From Nonomuraea endophytica (GTDB lineage Bacteria; Actinomycetota; Actinomycetes; Streptosporangiales; Streptosporangiaceae), in NCBI RefSeq assembly GCF_014203235.1, contig NZ_JACHIN010000018.1:1-64000 (forward strand): a stretch of 64,000 bases of DNA, read 5' to 3'. Positions 41,574 to 50,592 of this stretch are shown here, piece after piece; the first letter of the stretch is position 1, and the number at the start of each line of letters is the position of its first letter. A program made the position numbers and the translations under genes. A model generated the notes under the pieces. It searched no databases. It worked only from the letters and a program-made list of their open reading frames with translations, and was not told where the DNA came from.

Positions 41574-42836
41574 GTGAGAGTCGTGATCATCGGAGCTGGG
41601 ATGGGCGGGCTGACGCTGGCCCAGGCGCTGCGTGGGGCGGGGATAAACGTGGTCGTGCACGAGCGGGATCAGGCGGTGGAGTCCACCGGCGGATATCGGC
41701 TCCATCTGGACGAGCGCGCCTGCCGGGCGCTACGCCGCCACCTCGCGCCAGGTCACTACCAGGCACTGCTCGCGAGCTCGGCGGGGCCGCGGTCGTTCAC
41801 TCGGTTCGCGGTCACCGACCACCGGATGCGGCTGCTGTTTCAGGAGCCGCGCGATGGGGCCACGGAGACGCTGATGATCGGCCGGATCCCGCTGCGCCGG
41901 CTGCTGGCGGAGGGCCTGGGGGAGGCGCTGCGGCTGGGCTCGGAGTTCACCGGATACCACACGAACCCCGACGGCACGCTCACCGTGTCCTTCGCCGACG
42001 GCCGCACGGAGGCCGCTGACCTGCTGGTCGGCGCGGACGGCGTGGGGTCGCGGGTCGCGGCGGCGCTGGCCGGGCGCCCGACGTCGGCCCCCGTGGGGGT
42101 GAGCGGCATCGCCGCTCGCACGCGGCTGACCGCCGACACCAGGCCGCTGGTGCCCGCCCTGTTGGCGCAGGGGCCGGCGCTGGCGTTCGGTCCCGGCGGC
42201 ACCGGGCTGTTCCTCAGCCTCCACGACCTCGGCTCCGGTTCCATGGTCGATCCCGCGGCCTGTGCGCAGGTCAAGCCGATCATCGAGCCGCCCGCACTGA
42301 TCTGGGGGCTGCTGGCGCCGGACCGGACCTACCCTGGTCGGCCGAGGGAACTCGACAGCGCCGCTCTGATCCGGCTCACCGACCGGCTGCTGCGCGGCTG
42401 GAGCGCGCCGGTCCGCGCGCTGGTACGCGCCGCCGACCCCGCCACGGCGGCCTTCTTCGGCTTCCACGCCGTCGCCGAGGACACCGATCTCACCCCGTGG
42501 CCGGCCGGCGCCGTCACCGCGCTCGGCGACGCTGTGCACGCGATGCCGCCCACCGGCGGCATGGCCGCGGCCACGGCGATCCGCGACGCCGACATCCTCG
42601 CGCAAGAACTGATCCAGGTACGCGAGGGCACGTCCACGATCCCGCTGGCGGTGCACCGATTCCAGACCCGGATGGCCGACTACGCCCCCGCGGCCGTACG
42701 CACGTCCATGCAGCCCTTGAGCTGGATGAACCGGCTCGCCACCCCCGTGGGAACGCAGGCGGCCCGCCTGGCCCTGCCGGTCTTCGCCTCGGCCGCCCGG
42801 CTGGGCCGTACCCTGGCCGGAGCCCGCAATGCCTGA
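41574..42836 (+). CDS. FAD-dependent monooxygenase (PHBH-type fold)
   Basis: 420 residues from GTG 41574. FAD-binding 'VVIIGAGMGGLTLAQALRG' at the N-terminus, 'ADLLVGADGVGSRV' (DG motif) at about 150, and 'AVTALGDAVHAMPPTGGMAA' (GD motif). This is the class A flavin hydroxylase layout also used by tetracycline-inactivating enzymes. The next gene overlaps and encodes a MarR regulator, which suggests an inducible modification of an aromatic or drug-like substrate. Confidence 0.88.
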   Translation: MRVVIIGAGMGGLTLAQALRGAGINVVVHERDQAVESTGGYRLHLDERACRALRRHLAPGHYQALLASSAGPRSFTRFAVTDHRMRLLFQEPRDGATETLMIGRIPLRRLLAEGLGEALRLGSEFTGYHTNPDGTLTVSFADGRTEAADLLVGADGVGSRVAAALAGRPTSAPVGVSGIAARTRLTADTRPLVPALLAQGPALAFGPGGTGLFLSLHDLGSGSMVDPAACAQVKPIIEPPALIWGLLAPDRTYPGRPRELDSAALIRLTDRLLRGWSAPVRALVRAADPATAAFFGFHAVAEDTDLTPWPAGAVTALGDAVHAMPPTGGMAAATAIRDADILAQELIQVREGTSTIPLAVHRFQTRMADYAPAAVRTSMQPLSWMNRLATPVGTQAARLALPVFASAARLGRTLAGARNA

Positions 42837-43335
42837 GAAGTCCGAGACGCGCGCGAGTCAGGTGGCAGGACAAACCGGTGTGCCGGACCTGCCGCTCTGG
42901 GAGTTGATCCAGACCTCCTACATCGTCGCCCGAGGTTTCACCGAGGTCTTCGGAACGGTCGGGCTCACCCCGGTCCAGTTCGGCGTGCTGGCCTCGCTCG
43001 CCGACGGCGAAGACCTCAACCAGGCCGAACTCGCCCGAGTGATCATGGTGCGGCCACAGAGCCTCGGCGAGGTGGCGGTGACGCTGATCGAGCGGGGCCT
43101 CGTCGAACGCGAAGGGCCGGGCGGTCGCGGCCGGCGCGCGAGCCTGCGGATCACCCCGGCAGGCCAGGCGGTGCTGGACCGCGTCTTTCCTGCGGTGATG
43201 GCCTTCAACGCTCCCCAGGCGATGGGCCTGTCCGACGAGGACGCCGAAGCGCTGACCCGGATGCTACGCACCGTCCGCAACACCCTCTCCGCCCGCGACG
43301 AGCCCACCCATCGCCAGCCACCCTCCCCCTCCTGA
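42829..43335 (+). CDS. MarR family regulator
   Basis: 168 residues. Winged helix 'LNQAELARVIMVRPQSLGEV' with 'LVEREGPGGRGRRASLRITP' as wing. It begins 8 bp inside the end of the monooxygenase gene, so it is co-translated and probably controls its own operon through the dyad at 41525-41562. Confidence 0.9.
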   Translation: MPEKSETRASQVAGQTGVPDLPLWELIQTSYIVARGFTEVFGTVGLTPVQFGVLASLADGEDLNQAELARVIMVRPQSLGEVAVTLIERGLVEREGPGGRGRRASLRITPAGQAVLDRVFPAVMAFNAPQAMGLSDEDAEALTRMLRTVRNTLSARDEPTHRQPPSPS

Positions 43336-43362
43336 CCAGGCCGGCCGCGCCGTCCCGCAGCA

Positions 43363-44620
43363 TCATCCACCACGCGGCGCGAAGACGACTTCTTCCACAA
43401 CCGCCAAGTCGTCAGCCTCGGTGAACCCCGCCGTCTCGACCCCGCCAAAGAACGCCTTCAGGCCCTGAGGTGCCGAAGGGTGGAGCCGGACGAAGCCGTC
43501 GCTGACGTTGCGGGAGCGTCCTTGGGCGTCTCCTTCTGATACGCGCACGAACAGGTCGGCGAAGGGGTTGTCGGAACTGTGGCCCAGTTCTACCAAAGGG
43601 CTGCCGGCGACCTCGAGCTCCGTGGTCAACGGCTCCGACGTGAATGTCAGCACATCGGAACGCGAGGCGAGCGCGCTGTCATCGGCATAGCCGGCGGTCA
43701 CTCCGGGGAAACTTGGGTGACGAACGCGCCGCCGTACGTGGGAGCCGGCTGGACGGGGTCGTAGGTGAACTCGCTCGCTTCTCCCGCGTCGGCCGGTTGA
43801 GCGGCCAGGAGATTGCCGGAGCGGGGATGAAGGATCTGCTCGGCCGTCGCCGGCGGCCAGGCCGGAAGGTCGCGCTACCCCTCGCCGGGCCGCTGCGGAA
43901 CACCTTGACCGGCGTGACGCGCCGCCGGGCGCTCGATCCGGCAAGGTGCTCGTCGAACCAGGCGAGGGCTTCGGGCAGCAGGATGCGGGCACCCCCGGCG
44001 CCCGCCTGGGCATGCGTCCACGGGCCCACGGTGAGCCCGGCATCGACGCCCCGCCCGGCCAGCCGCGCGTACCCCGTCAGCGTCTGGCGAAGAAAGCCGT
44101 CCTGCCAGCCGCCCTGAACCAACACGGGGACCCGCACCCGATCCAGCGCCTCGGTCAGGTCGGCGCGCTTCCACCACGGGTGGTCCAGATCCCGCCGGCT
44201 GACCCACTCGCGGTACCAGGGCGCCTTCCCGCCCATCAGCCTTTCGGCGGCACCGGCCAGCGGAAGCGCCGCCAGGGCCTTCTTGACACGGCCACGCGAC
44301 GAGAGAATCCCCAAGATGCGAGGCAGGATGGGCTTCTCCTGCTTGCTGGTGGCGAACGACCATTCGAACACCGTGCTGAGCAAAAACGCCCCGCCCGTGT
44401 AGACAAACGCACCGAAGTTGTGCGGCGCGCACGCGATGACCGCGGCGGCCAGTTCCGCAGGCGGATCCTTCAGCAACGCCCCCGCGGCGAAGCCAACAGA
44501 TGAGAAGTCGTGCGTGGCGAAACGCCCGTCGAACCACGGCTGTTCGCGCATCCAAGCGACGATGTCGGCCGCGTCGTCGGCTTCGCGCATGTGCGGCCCG
44601 TACACACTGACCGTCTGCAC
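43363..44620 (-). pseudogene. CocE/NonD (X-Pro dipeptidyl peptidase S15) hydrolase, truncated and frameshifted
   Basis: The frame from 44620 starts inside the S15 domain ('READDAADIVAWMREQPWFD'); the first 100 or so residues are missing. The nucleophile segment reads 'DFSSVGF' instead of GxSYxGF. The protein continues with 'VQGGWQDGFLRQT' and 'GPWTHAQ'. Near 43870 the signal moves to another frame ('WPPATAEQILHP') and near 43715 to a third ('GVTAGYADDSALASRSDVLT') that ends at 43363. It meets a truncated AraC gene head to head at about 44620. Confidence 0.7.
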
Positions 44621-44621
44621 G

Positions 44622-45423
44622 GAACACCCGGGTCACGTTCCGGTGCACGGCGGTCCCGCCCTGCACGTCCCCGAGGGTCTCGACGCCCTCGCGTCCGACG
44701 GGACCGTCATCGTCCCCGGATACCTGGAACCGAACCCGCCGTCCGCCGAGGTCACCAGCGCGCTGGCGCGGACGGCGGCTCGGGGGAGCCGCATGGTCTC
44801 CATCTGCACGGGCGCGTTCGCCCTCGCCGCCGCCGGCCTGCTCGACGACCGGCGCGCCACCACGCATTGGCTGTACGCCCCGGCGCTGGCCCGCGAGTAT
44901 CCCCGGGTGAAGGTGCGGCCGCAGGAGCTGTACGTCGACGAGGGCCAGGTGCTGACCTCGGGCGGCGTCACCGCCGGCCTCGACCTGCGCCTGCACCTGG
45001 TCCGCCGCGACCACGGCGCCCGCCTGCTCGTGACCGCACCGCACCGCACCGGCGGTCAGGCCCCGTTCATGGACCCTCCGGTACGGCCCGCCCCGTCCGA
45101 AAGGGCATCGGTTTACGAATGGGCCCTGCGCAACCTGCACCGGCCACTCACCGTCGACCAGCTCGCAGACCAGGCGGGCCTCTCACGCAGAACGCTGATC
45201 CGCCGCTTCCACGCCGACGCCGGCCTGCCACCCATGCGATGGCTCCTCGACGCCAGGCTCGCCCGCGCCCGTGAACTCATGGAATCCACCGACCTGACCA
45301 TGGAGGCCGTGGGCCGGCGATGCGGCCTGGGCACCCCCGCCAACTTCCGCACCCTGTTCAGAACGCACGTGGGCATCCCAATACCGCGACACGTTCGCCT
45401 CACCGGCTCTGGAGAACCGATGA
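44622..45423 (+). pseudogene. GlxA-type AraC regulator (DJ-1/PfpI + AraC), broken at both ends
   Basis: The readable frame starts inside the DJ-1/PfpI domain ('TVIVPGYLEPNPPSAEVTSA', 'MVSICTGAFALAAAGLLDDR') without the usual first 45 residues or a start codon. The AraC part is well kept ('LTVDQLADQAGLSRRTLIRR', 'VGRRCGLGTPANFRTLFRTH'). At about 45380 a frameshift moves the last residues ('QYRDTFASPALENR') to another frame ending at 45421-45423. A recombination at about 44605-44640 joined it to the CocE remnant. Confidence 0.65.
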
Positions 45424-46230
45424 CAGCCTCCGCGAGGTCTCCTCATCGTCGGGGGTCATCACCACCAGCCGGTGGCCCGTCTCCGTGACGTCGGTGGACA
45501 CGAAGTTCAGCCGGAGAAGCCCCACCAGCGGACTCTCAAGGCGTTTCACCTCGTAGTGCTGGAGCAGCACATCATGGCGGCTCCACAACCGCGCGAACTC
45601 GTCCGACTGCTCCAGCAGTCGCCCGACCACGCTCGAGGCATCCGTCCCGGCGCCCGCCACGGCACGCATCCTCGCCACCATCCTGGTCGCGACGATGTCG
45701 TCATCGACGTACCGGCTGCGCCAGTCCGGGTCGGTGAAGAACTGCACGGCGCAGTTCCGTTCCCCGGACGGGATCAGATCCATATCAGTGAAAAGGTGCC
45801 GGTAGGCCCGGTTGTAAGCCACCACGTCGAACAGCCGCGTCTGCAGACAAGCGGGAAAGGGATCCAGCTTGTCCAGCACGGGCTGAAAGGCCGCCAGCAG
45901 AGCCGGGTCGCACACGACCGGATCGGCGAGCGGTGTCCGCACCCCGGCGAGCCTCCGCAAGTGCTGCGTTTCCACCTCATCCAGCCGCAACGCCCGGCCG
46001 ACCGCTCTGAGCACCTGCGTGCTGACGTTGATCGGCCGCCCCTGTTCGAGCCACGTGTACCACGTCACCCCCACCCCGGCGAGCACCGCGACCTCCTCGC
46101 GCCGCAGGCCCGGCGTGCGACGCCGGCCGGTGGCCGGAAGCCCGACGCTGCCGGGACTCAACCGCTCACGCCGGGTGCGGAGGAAGTCGCCGAGCTCACG
46201 CCGGGCGTTCGGGGAGATCGTGTCGGTCAT
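45400..46230 (-). CDS. XRE-type regulator with MmyB-like ligand domain
   Basis: 276 residues. Helix-turn-helix 'GLRREEVAVLAGVGVTWYTW' followed by 'LEQGRPINVSTQVLRAVGRA', the signature of the large actinobacterial MmyB family. The C-terminal half ('FDVVAYNRAYRHLFTDMDLI', 'ERNCAVQFFTDPDW') is the MmyB-like domain that binds a lipid-like ligand in studied relatives. ATG 46230 is taken as start; GTG 46248 is possible. It is divergent from the MFS gene at 46332, its probable target. Confidence 0.88.
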   Translation of the reverse strand: MTDTISPNARRELGDFLRTRRERLSPGSVGLPATGRRRTPGLRREEVAVLAGVGVTWYTWLEQGRPINVSTQVLRAVGRALRLDEVETQHLRRLAGVRTPLADPVVCDPALLAAFQPVLDKLDPFPACLQTRLFDVVAYNRAYRHLFTDMDLIPSGERNCAVQFFTDPDWRSRYVDDDIVATRMVARMRAVAGAGTDASSVVGRLLEQSDEFARLWSRHDVLLQHYEVKRLESPLVGLLRLNFVSTDVTETGHRLVVMTPDDEETSRRLSSVLQSR

Positions 46231-46275
46231 GACTCCATACTGCTGCACCTGCGGTTGCCCAGCCAGGTTCAGCTA

Positions 46276-46302
46276 GTACCCCCATAACCAGGCTTCTGGT
46301 AC
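46276..46302. promoter_or_regulatory. Dyad between XRE regulator and MFS gene
   Basis: ACCAG-GCTT-CTGGT (46287-46300) is a 5-4-5 palindrome, nested within GTACC at 46276-46280 and GGTAC at 46298-46302. It sits in the 101-bp divergent region, 30 bp from the MFS start, and may be the regulator's site. Confidence 0.4.
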
Positions 46303-46331
46303 CCGGATCAGCGAACACCCAGGATCGACGC

Positions 46332-47747
46332 GTGAGCACAGCAATCTCATCCCCACCGCGGACGCTCGGGCTTCCCGGACTCCTCGCCACCCTCTCCGCG
46401 CTGCTTCTCTCGGTGGTCAGCTTCGCCGCCGTGGGCATCGCCGTTCCCGACATCGGCGCATCACTGCGGGCCTCGCCTGCCGAGCAATCGCTCGTGGTCT
46501 CGGTCTACTCGCTCGGCTTCGCGGTGCCGATGGTACTCGGCGGCCGTCTCGGCGACCTCTACGGACGCCGCCGCCTGTTCCTCCTCGGCATGGTCGGTTT
46601 CACCCTCTTCTCCCTGATGGCGGCCCTCGCCCCCTCCGTCCTCGTCCTGATCGCCGCGCGCGCCCTCACCGGCGTCTCGGCGGCGGCGATGGTTCCCCAG
46701 GTGCTCGCGACGATCACCGCCTCGACGCAGGGGCCCGAACGCGCCAGGGCGGTCGCGCTGTTCGGAGCCACCGCTGGCGGCGCGACGGCCATCGGGCAGG
46801 TCCTCGGCGGCGTGCTGCTCTCCGTCCCGGTCCTCGGCGCCGGCTGGCGCATGGTGTTCGCGGTGAGCGTCGTCATGGGTGCCGTCGCGTTCCTCGCCGC
46901 CCTGCGCTGGGTGCCGGCGACCAGCTCTCCCGGCCACCGTTCCCTCGACCTGGCCGGAACCGTGCTTCTGGGCTCCGCCCTCCTCTCGTTGCTCGTCCCG
47001 CTGTCTCAGGGCGCCGCGCTCGGCTGGCCCGCATGGTGCTGGGCCCTGCTCGTCGCCGTCCCCGTCCTGTTCGCCGCGTTCTGGAGACGGCAGCTCCGGC
47101 TGCACAGCGGCGACCGCGTCCCCCTGGTCCCGCCGCCTCTGTTCCGCCTGGGCTCGTACCGGGTCGGACTCGTGATGGCGCTGATGCTCCAGTCGGCTTT
47201 CGGCGCGTTCACCTTCCTCTACGCCCTCACCACGCAGACCGGGCTGGGCTGGACCCCGATGCACGCCGCTCTGGTGCTGCTTCCGTACGCCCTCTGCTTC
47301 TTCGTCGTCTCCGTCTGGTCCGGGAGTCTCGCACCGCGCTTCGGATTCCGCCGGTTGCTGATCATCGGCGGGGTCATCCAGGCGGCACTGCTCGCGATCA
47401 CCGCGACCTCGGTGTCCCTGCAAGGCCTGAACTCCTGGACTCTCGCCGCGTTGCTGATCGGCGTCGGCGTCGGGCAGGCGTTCATGTTCGGGCCCCTCGT
47501 CGGCGCGATGATCGCCGACGTCCCCCCGGCTTCCGCCGGGGCCGCGTCGGGAGCGCTCCAGACGACCCAACAGGCCGCCATGGGTCTCGGCGTCGCCGTA
47601 GCCGGTGGGCTGCTCGCCGCGGTCACCGTCGGGTCAGCCGCGCCCGCCGCAGCCACCTACACCACCGCACTCGCCGTGTGCATGATCGTGCAGGCCGCCT
47701 TCGCCGTCGCCTTCGCGCTCTGCGCCCTCACCCTCCCACGCCGCTGA
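46332..47747 (+). CDS. MFS drug exporter, DHA2 type
   Basis: 471 residues from GTG 46332 with 14 predicted helices. 'AVGIAVPDIGASLRASPAEQ' (helix 1 and loop), 'GGRLGDLYGRRRLFLLGMVG' (loop 2-3 motif) and 'LTGVSAAAMVPQVLATITAS' place it in DHA2. Controlled probably by the divergent XRE/MmyB regulator. Followed by DUF711 at 90 bp, not clearly co-transcribed. Confidence 0.9.
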   Translation: MSTAISSPPRTLGLPGLLATLSALLLSVVSFAAVGIAVPDIGASLRASPAEQSLVVSVYSLGFAVPMVLGGRLGDLYGRRRLFLLGMVGFTLFSLMAALAPSVLVLIAARALTGVSAAAMVPQVLATITASTQGPERARAVALFGATAGGATAIGQVLGGVLLSVPVLGAGWRMVFAVSVVMGAVAFLAALRWVPATSSPGHRSLDLAGTVLLGSALLSLLVPLSQGAALGWPAWCWALLVAVPVLFAAFWRRQLRLHSGDRVPLVPPPLFRLGSYRVGLVMALMLQSAFGAFTFLYALTTQTGLGWTPMHAALVLLPYALCFFVVSVWSGSLAPRFGFRRLLIIGGVIQAALLAITATSVSLQGLNSWTLAALLIGVGVGQAFMFGPLVGAMIADVPPASAGAASGALQTTQQAAMGLGVAVAGGLLAAVTVGSAAPAAATYTTALAVCMIVQAAFAVAFALCALTLPRR

Positions 47748-47836
47748 TCCAGGCCCTGGTCGCGGTCGATTGCCCGGGTGTCGCACAGATGGTTCATTGG
47801 CGAGGTAATCACTCGTCGTCGATCTTTGGGGTTGTA

Positions 47837-48985
47837 GTGGCGATACGCACGATCACCGTAGGTCTGGCGGAACGGCACCCCGTCGAGGGAGCGGTGCTGC
47901 GGGAGGCGGCCTCCGTCGCGCATCGGCTGGGCGCGCGCTTCGCGGAGGCGGGTTACGAGGTGCAGACGGTACGGCTGGCCACGCAGCCCGTCTTCGGCCA
48001 GGTACCGGACCTGGCCGAATACGCCGCCCGACTCCAGCATGTGATGGAGGAGGAGGGAATCGGTTACCTGTCGCTGGGGCCTGGTCAGGCCGCCCGGCCG
48101 GATTTCGACCTGGACCAGCTCGCGGGAGTCGCCGACATGCTGGCCGAGTGTGAGGCGTTGAGCTGCACCGTTCAGATCGGAACCAGCGAGCACGGCCCGC
48201 GGGCGTCAGCGGCGGTAGCGGCGGCGCGGGTGGTCGGTGAGCTGGCGGCGGCGACGCCCAAGGGGGTCGGCAACTTCCGCTTCGCGGTCCTGTCCGAGGT
48301 CGGACCCGGGCACCCGTTCTTTCCCGCCGCCTACCACGAGGGGCCCGGCACGTTCAGCCTCGGGCTGCAGTCGGCGGGAGTGGTCGCCGAGGCGCTGAGC
48401 GGCATCCCTGGCGAACTGGACCCCGCGAAGATCACCGAACGGGTCCGCGGAGCGCTCACCGAGCAGGCACTCCCCGTGGTACGGCTGGCCGAGAAGCTGG
48501 CCACCGAGGTGGGCCTGCCGTTCGCCGGAATCGACCTGTCGCCCGCCCCGCACGGCGACACCAGCATCGGCCGGGCGATCGAACACGCCATCGCCGGGCC
48601 GTTCGGCGCCCCAGGCACGCTGAACGCGGCCGCCGCGATCACGCAGGCCCTGCGCTCGGTGCAGGTCTCGCGGGTCGGCTACTGCGGCCTGATGCTGCCG
48701 GTCATGGAGGACACCACGCTGGCACGCGCCTGGGAATCCGGCGGAATCGACCTCCACCAGCTGCTGGCCTATTCGGCGGTGTGCGGGACCGGCCTGGACA
48801 CCGTGCCGCTGCCCGGTGACACGCCGGTGGAGGAGGTGGCCCGGATCCTGATGGACGTGGCCGCGCTCGCGGTGCGCCTGCGCAAGCCGCTGTCGGCCCG
48901 GTTGTTCCCCGTGCCGGGCGCGGGCCCGGGGGATCGGACGGACTTCGGCTCGCCGTACCTGGTGGATGTGCGGTTGCCGGGGTAG
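47837..48985 (+). CDS. DUF711 family protein
   Basis: 382 residues from GTG 47837 (weak ribosome-binding site; GTT/GTA before it are not starts). DUF711 features: 'GNFRFAVLSEVGPGHPFFPA', 'FSLGLQSAGVVAEAL', 'FAGIDLSPAPHGDTSIGRAI' and 'SAVCGTGLDTVPLPGDTP'. The family has a pyruvate-formate-lyase-like fold without a known radical activity. Together with its position between an MFS gene and the NRPS cluster, its job is open. Confidence 0.82.
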   Translation: MAIRTITVGLAERHPVEGAVLREAASVAHRLGARFAEAGYEVQTVRLATQPVFGQVPDLAEYAARLQHVMEEEGIGYLSLGPGQAARPDFDLDQLAGVADMLAECEALSCTVQIGTSEHGPRASAAVAAARVVGELAAATPKGVGNFRFAVLSEVGPGHPFFPAAYHEGPGTFSLGLQSAGVVAEALSGIPGELDPAKITERVRGALTEQALPVVRLAEKLATEVGLPFAGIDLSPAPHGDTSIGRAIEHAIAGPFGAPGTLNAAAAITQALRSVQVSRVGYCGLMLPVMEDTTLARAWESGGIDLHQLLAYSAVCGTGLDTVPLPGDTPVEEVARILMDVAALAVRLRKPLSARLFPVPGAGPGDRTDFGSPYLVDVRLPG

Positions 48986-49026
48986 CGCACAGGGGCGAGC
49001 CGGCGGGCTCGCCACCTGGCAGGGCA

Positions 49027-50487
49027 TCACGCGGTCCGCGTGGTCTCGGCTGGGCTGGCCGGGGTGGAGTGCTCGTCGACGCCGGGGGCGGCGAGGAGGC
49101 GGCCACCGCGCCGGAGGAACACGGTGGTGATCGTCGCGGCTGCGATCAGGAGGGCGCTGACCAGCAGGGCGTTACGCGCTTCGGCCGACAGGGCCGCGCC
49201 CGAGGCCGCGACGGTGTTGCCCAGGATGGCTCCGGCGATCGACGTGGCCACGGCGCTGCCGAGCATTCTCGCCATCTCGATGGTGCCCGAGGCTCCGCCC
49301 AGGTCTTGGGGCGGCACCTCGCTCATCGCCACGGTGGTGAGCGGCGCGAAGGTGAATCCGGCTCCGGCTCCGGCTATCAGCAGGGTCACGACGAACACGC
49401 CCCACGAGGCGTCGGGGGTGATCAACAGCGCCGTGGCCACCGTGCCGAGGCAGAACGCGGCGAAGCCGCCGACGAGGATCCAGCGGGGCTGGACACGTCG
49501 CATCAGACTGCCGCTGAGCGGGGCCACGAGCGAGGAAGCCAGCCACATGGGTGACAATGCCAGGCCCGCCTCCAGAGCGTTGAGGTGGAGGACCGACTGC
49601 AAATAGATGGTCATGGTCAGTTGGGTGCCGAAGATACAGAAATATGTCGCCAGGGAGGCCCATGTCATGAGCCCGTAGTTTCTGTTGTTGAACAGCGCCC
49701 GCGGCAGGAGGCCGTCGGTCCGGGACCATTCCCAATAGACGAATCCACCGAAAACGACCAGCCCGGCGATGAGGACATAGCTGATGTTCACCCCGGAAAA
49801 GATCTGGCCCCAGGCAATTCGCGGTCCGTCGATCAGCGCGTAGAGCACGCCGAACATGCTGACCGTCGCGAGCAGCACCGGGAGGAACGCGAGTCGCTGA
49901 CGACCTTCCACCCGGGTCTTCGGCACGAAGACGAACGCGCCGATGAGGCCCAGCGCGCCGATGGGCAGGTTCATGAGGAAGATCCAGCGCCAGTCCAGCG
50001 TGAACGTGATGAGGCCGCCGAGGAACGGGCCCAGCGCCGCGGCCGAGCCGATGATCGAGGCCAGGACGCCGAAGGCCATGCCTCTGCGCTGGGGTGAGAA
50101 GACGGCCGCGGTGATCGCCAGCGCCTGTGGAGCCGCGAGGCCCGCGCCCGCGCCCTGGAGCACGCGGCTGGCGATGAGCTGCTCGGGCGTGGTGGACAGG
50201 CCGCACAGGAGCGAGGCCACGACGAACAGGCAGAGCCCGGCGATGAAAACGGTGCGGTGCCCGAGCAGGTCGCCGAGCCTGCCCCCGACGAGCAGCAGCA
50301 TCGCGTAGAGCAGCAGGTAGCTGTTGACCACCCAGAGGATCTGCCCGGTCTCGGCGTGCAAATCGGACATGATACTGGGAATGGCGACATTTACCACGGT
50401 GCTGTCGAGCACGTTCATGAAATAGCCCAGCGCGATGGTGATCAGCGCCAACCACGGGCTGTGCTTGAGCACGGGTGGGGATGTCAT
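49027..50487 (-). CDS. MFS exporter of the NRPS cluster, DHA2 type
   Basis: 486 residues. Helix 1 'MNVLDSTVVNVAIPSIM' and 'GGRLGDLLGHRTVF' and 'SRVLQGAGAGLAAPQALAIT' are DHA2 signatures; 14 helices are predicted. ATG 50487 has AGGAG about eight bases upstream. It is the last gene on the minus strand of the NRPS cluster, 105 bp after the alcohol dehydrogenase, and is the natural candidate for export of the product and self-resistance. Confidence 0.9.
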   Translation of the reverse strand: MTSPPVLKHSPWLALITIALGYFMNVLDSTVVNVAIPSIMSDLHAETGQILWVVNSYLLLYAMLLLVGGRLGDLLGHRTVFIAGLCLFVVASLLCGLSTTPEQLIASRVLQGAGAGLAAPQALAITAAVFSPQRRGMAFGVLASIIGSAAALGPFLGGLITFTLDWRWIFLMNLPIGALGLIGAFVFVPKTRVEGRQRLAFLPVLLATVSMFGVLYALIDGPRIAWGQIFSGVNISYVLIAGLVVFGGFVYWEWSRTDGLLPRALFNNRNYGLMTWASLATYFCIFGTQLTMTIYLQSVLHLNALEAGLALSPMWLASSLVAPLSGSLMRRVQPRWILVGGFAAFCLGTVATALLITPDASWGVFVVTLLIAGAGAGFTFAPLTTVAMSEVPPQDLGGASGTIEMARMLGSAVATSIAGAILGNTVAASGAALSAEARNALLVSALLIAAATITTVFLRRGGRLLAAPGVDEHSTPASPAETTRTA

Positions 50488-50592
50488 GTGATTACTCCTG
50501 TCGGGGTCTGGAGTGCAGGTGTTTTCACCGTAGACCGAGGGTCTGACAATTTCCGTGGAGGAGTCGTGGGCGGTAATCACCAAATTGCTCGA

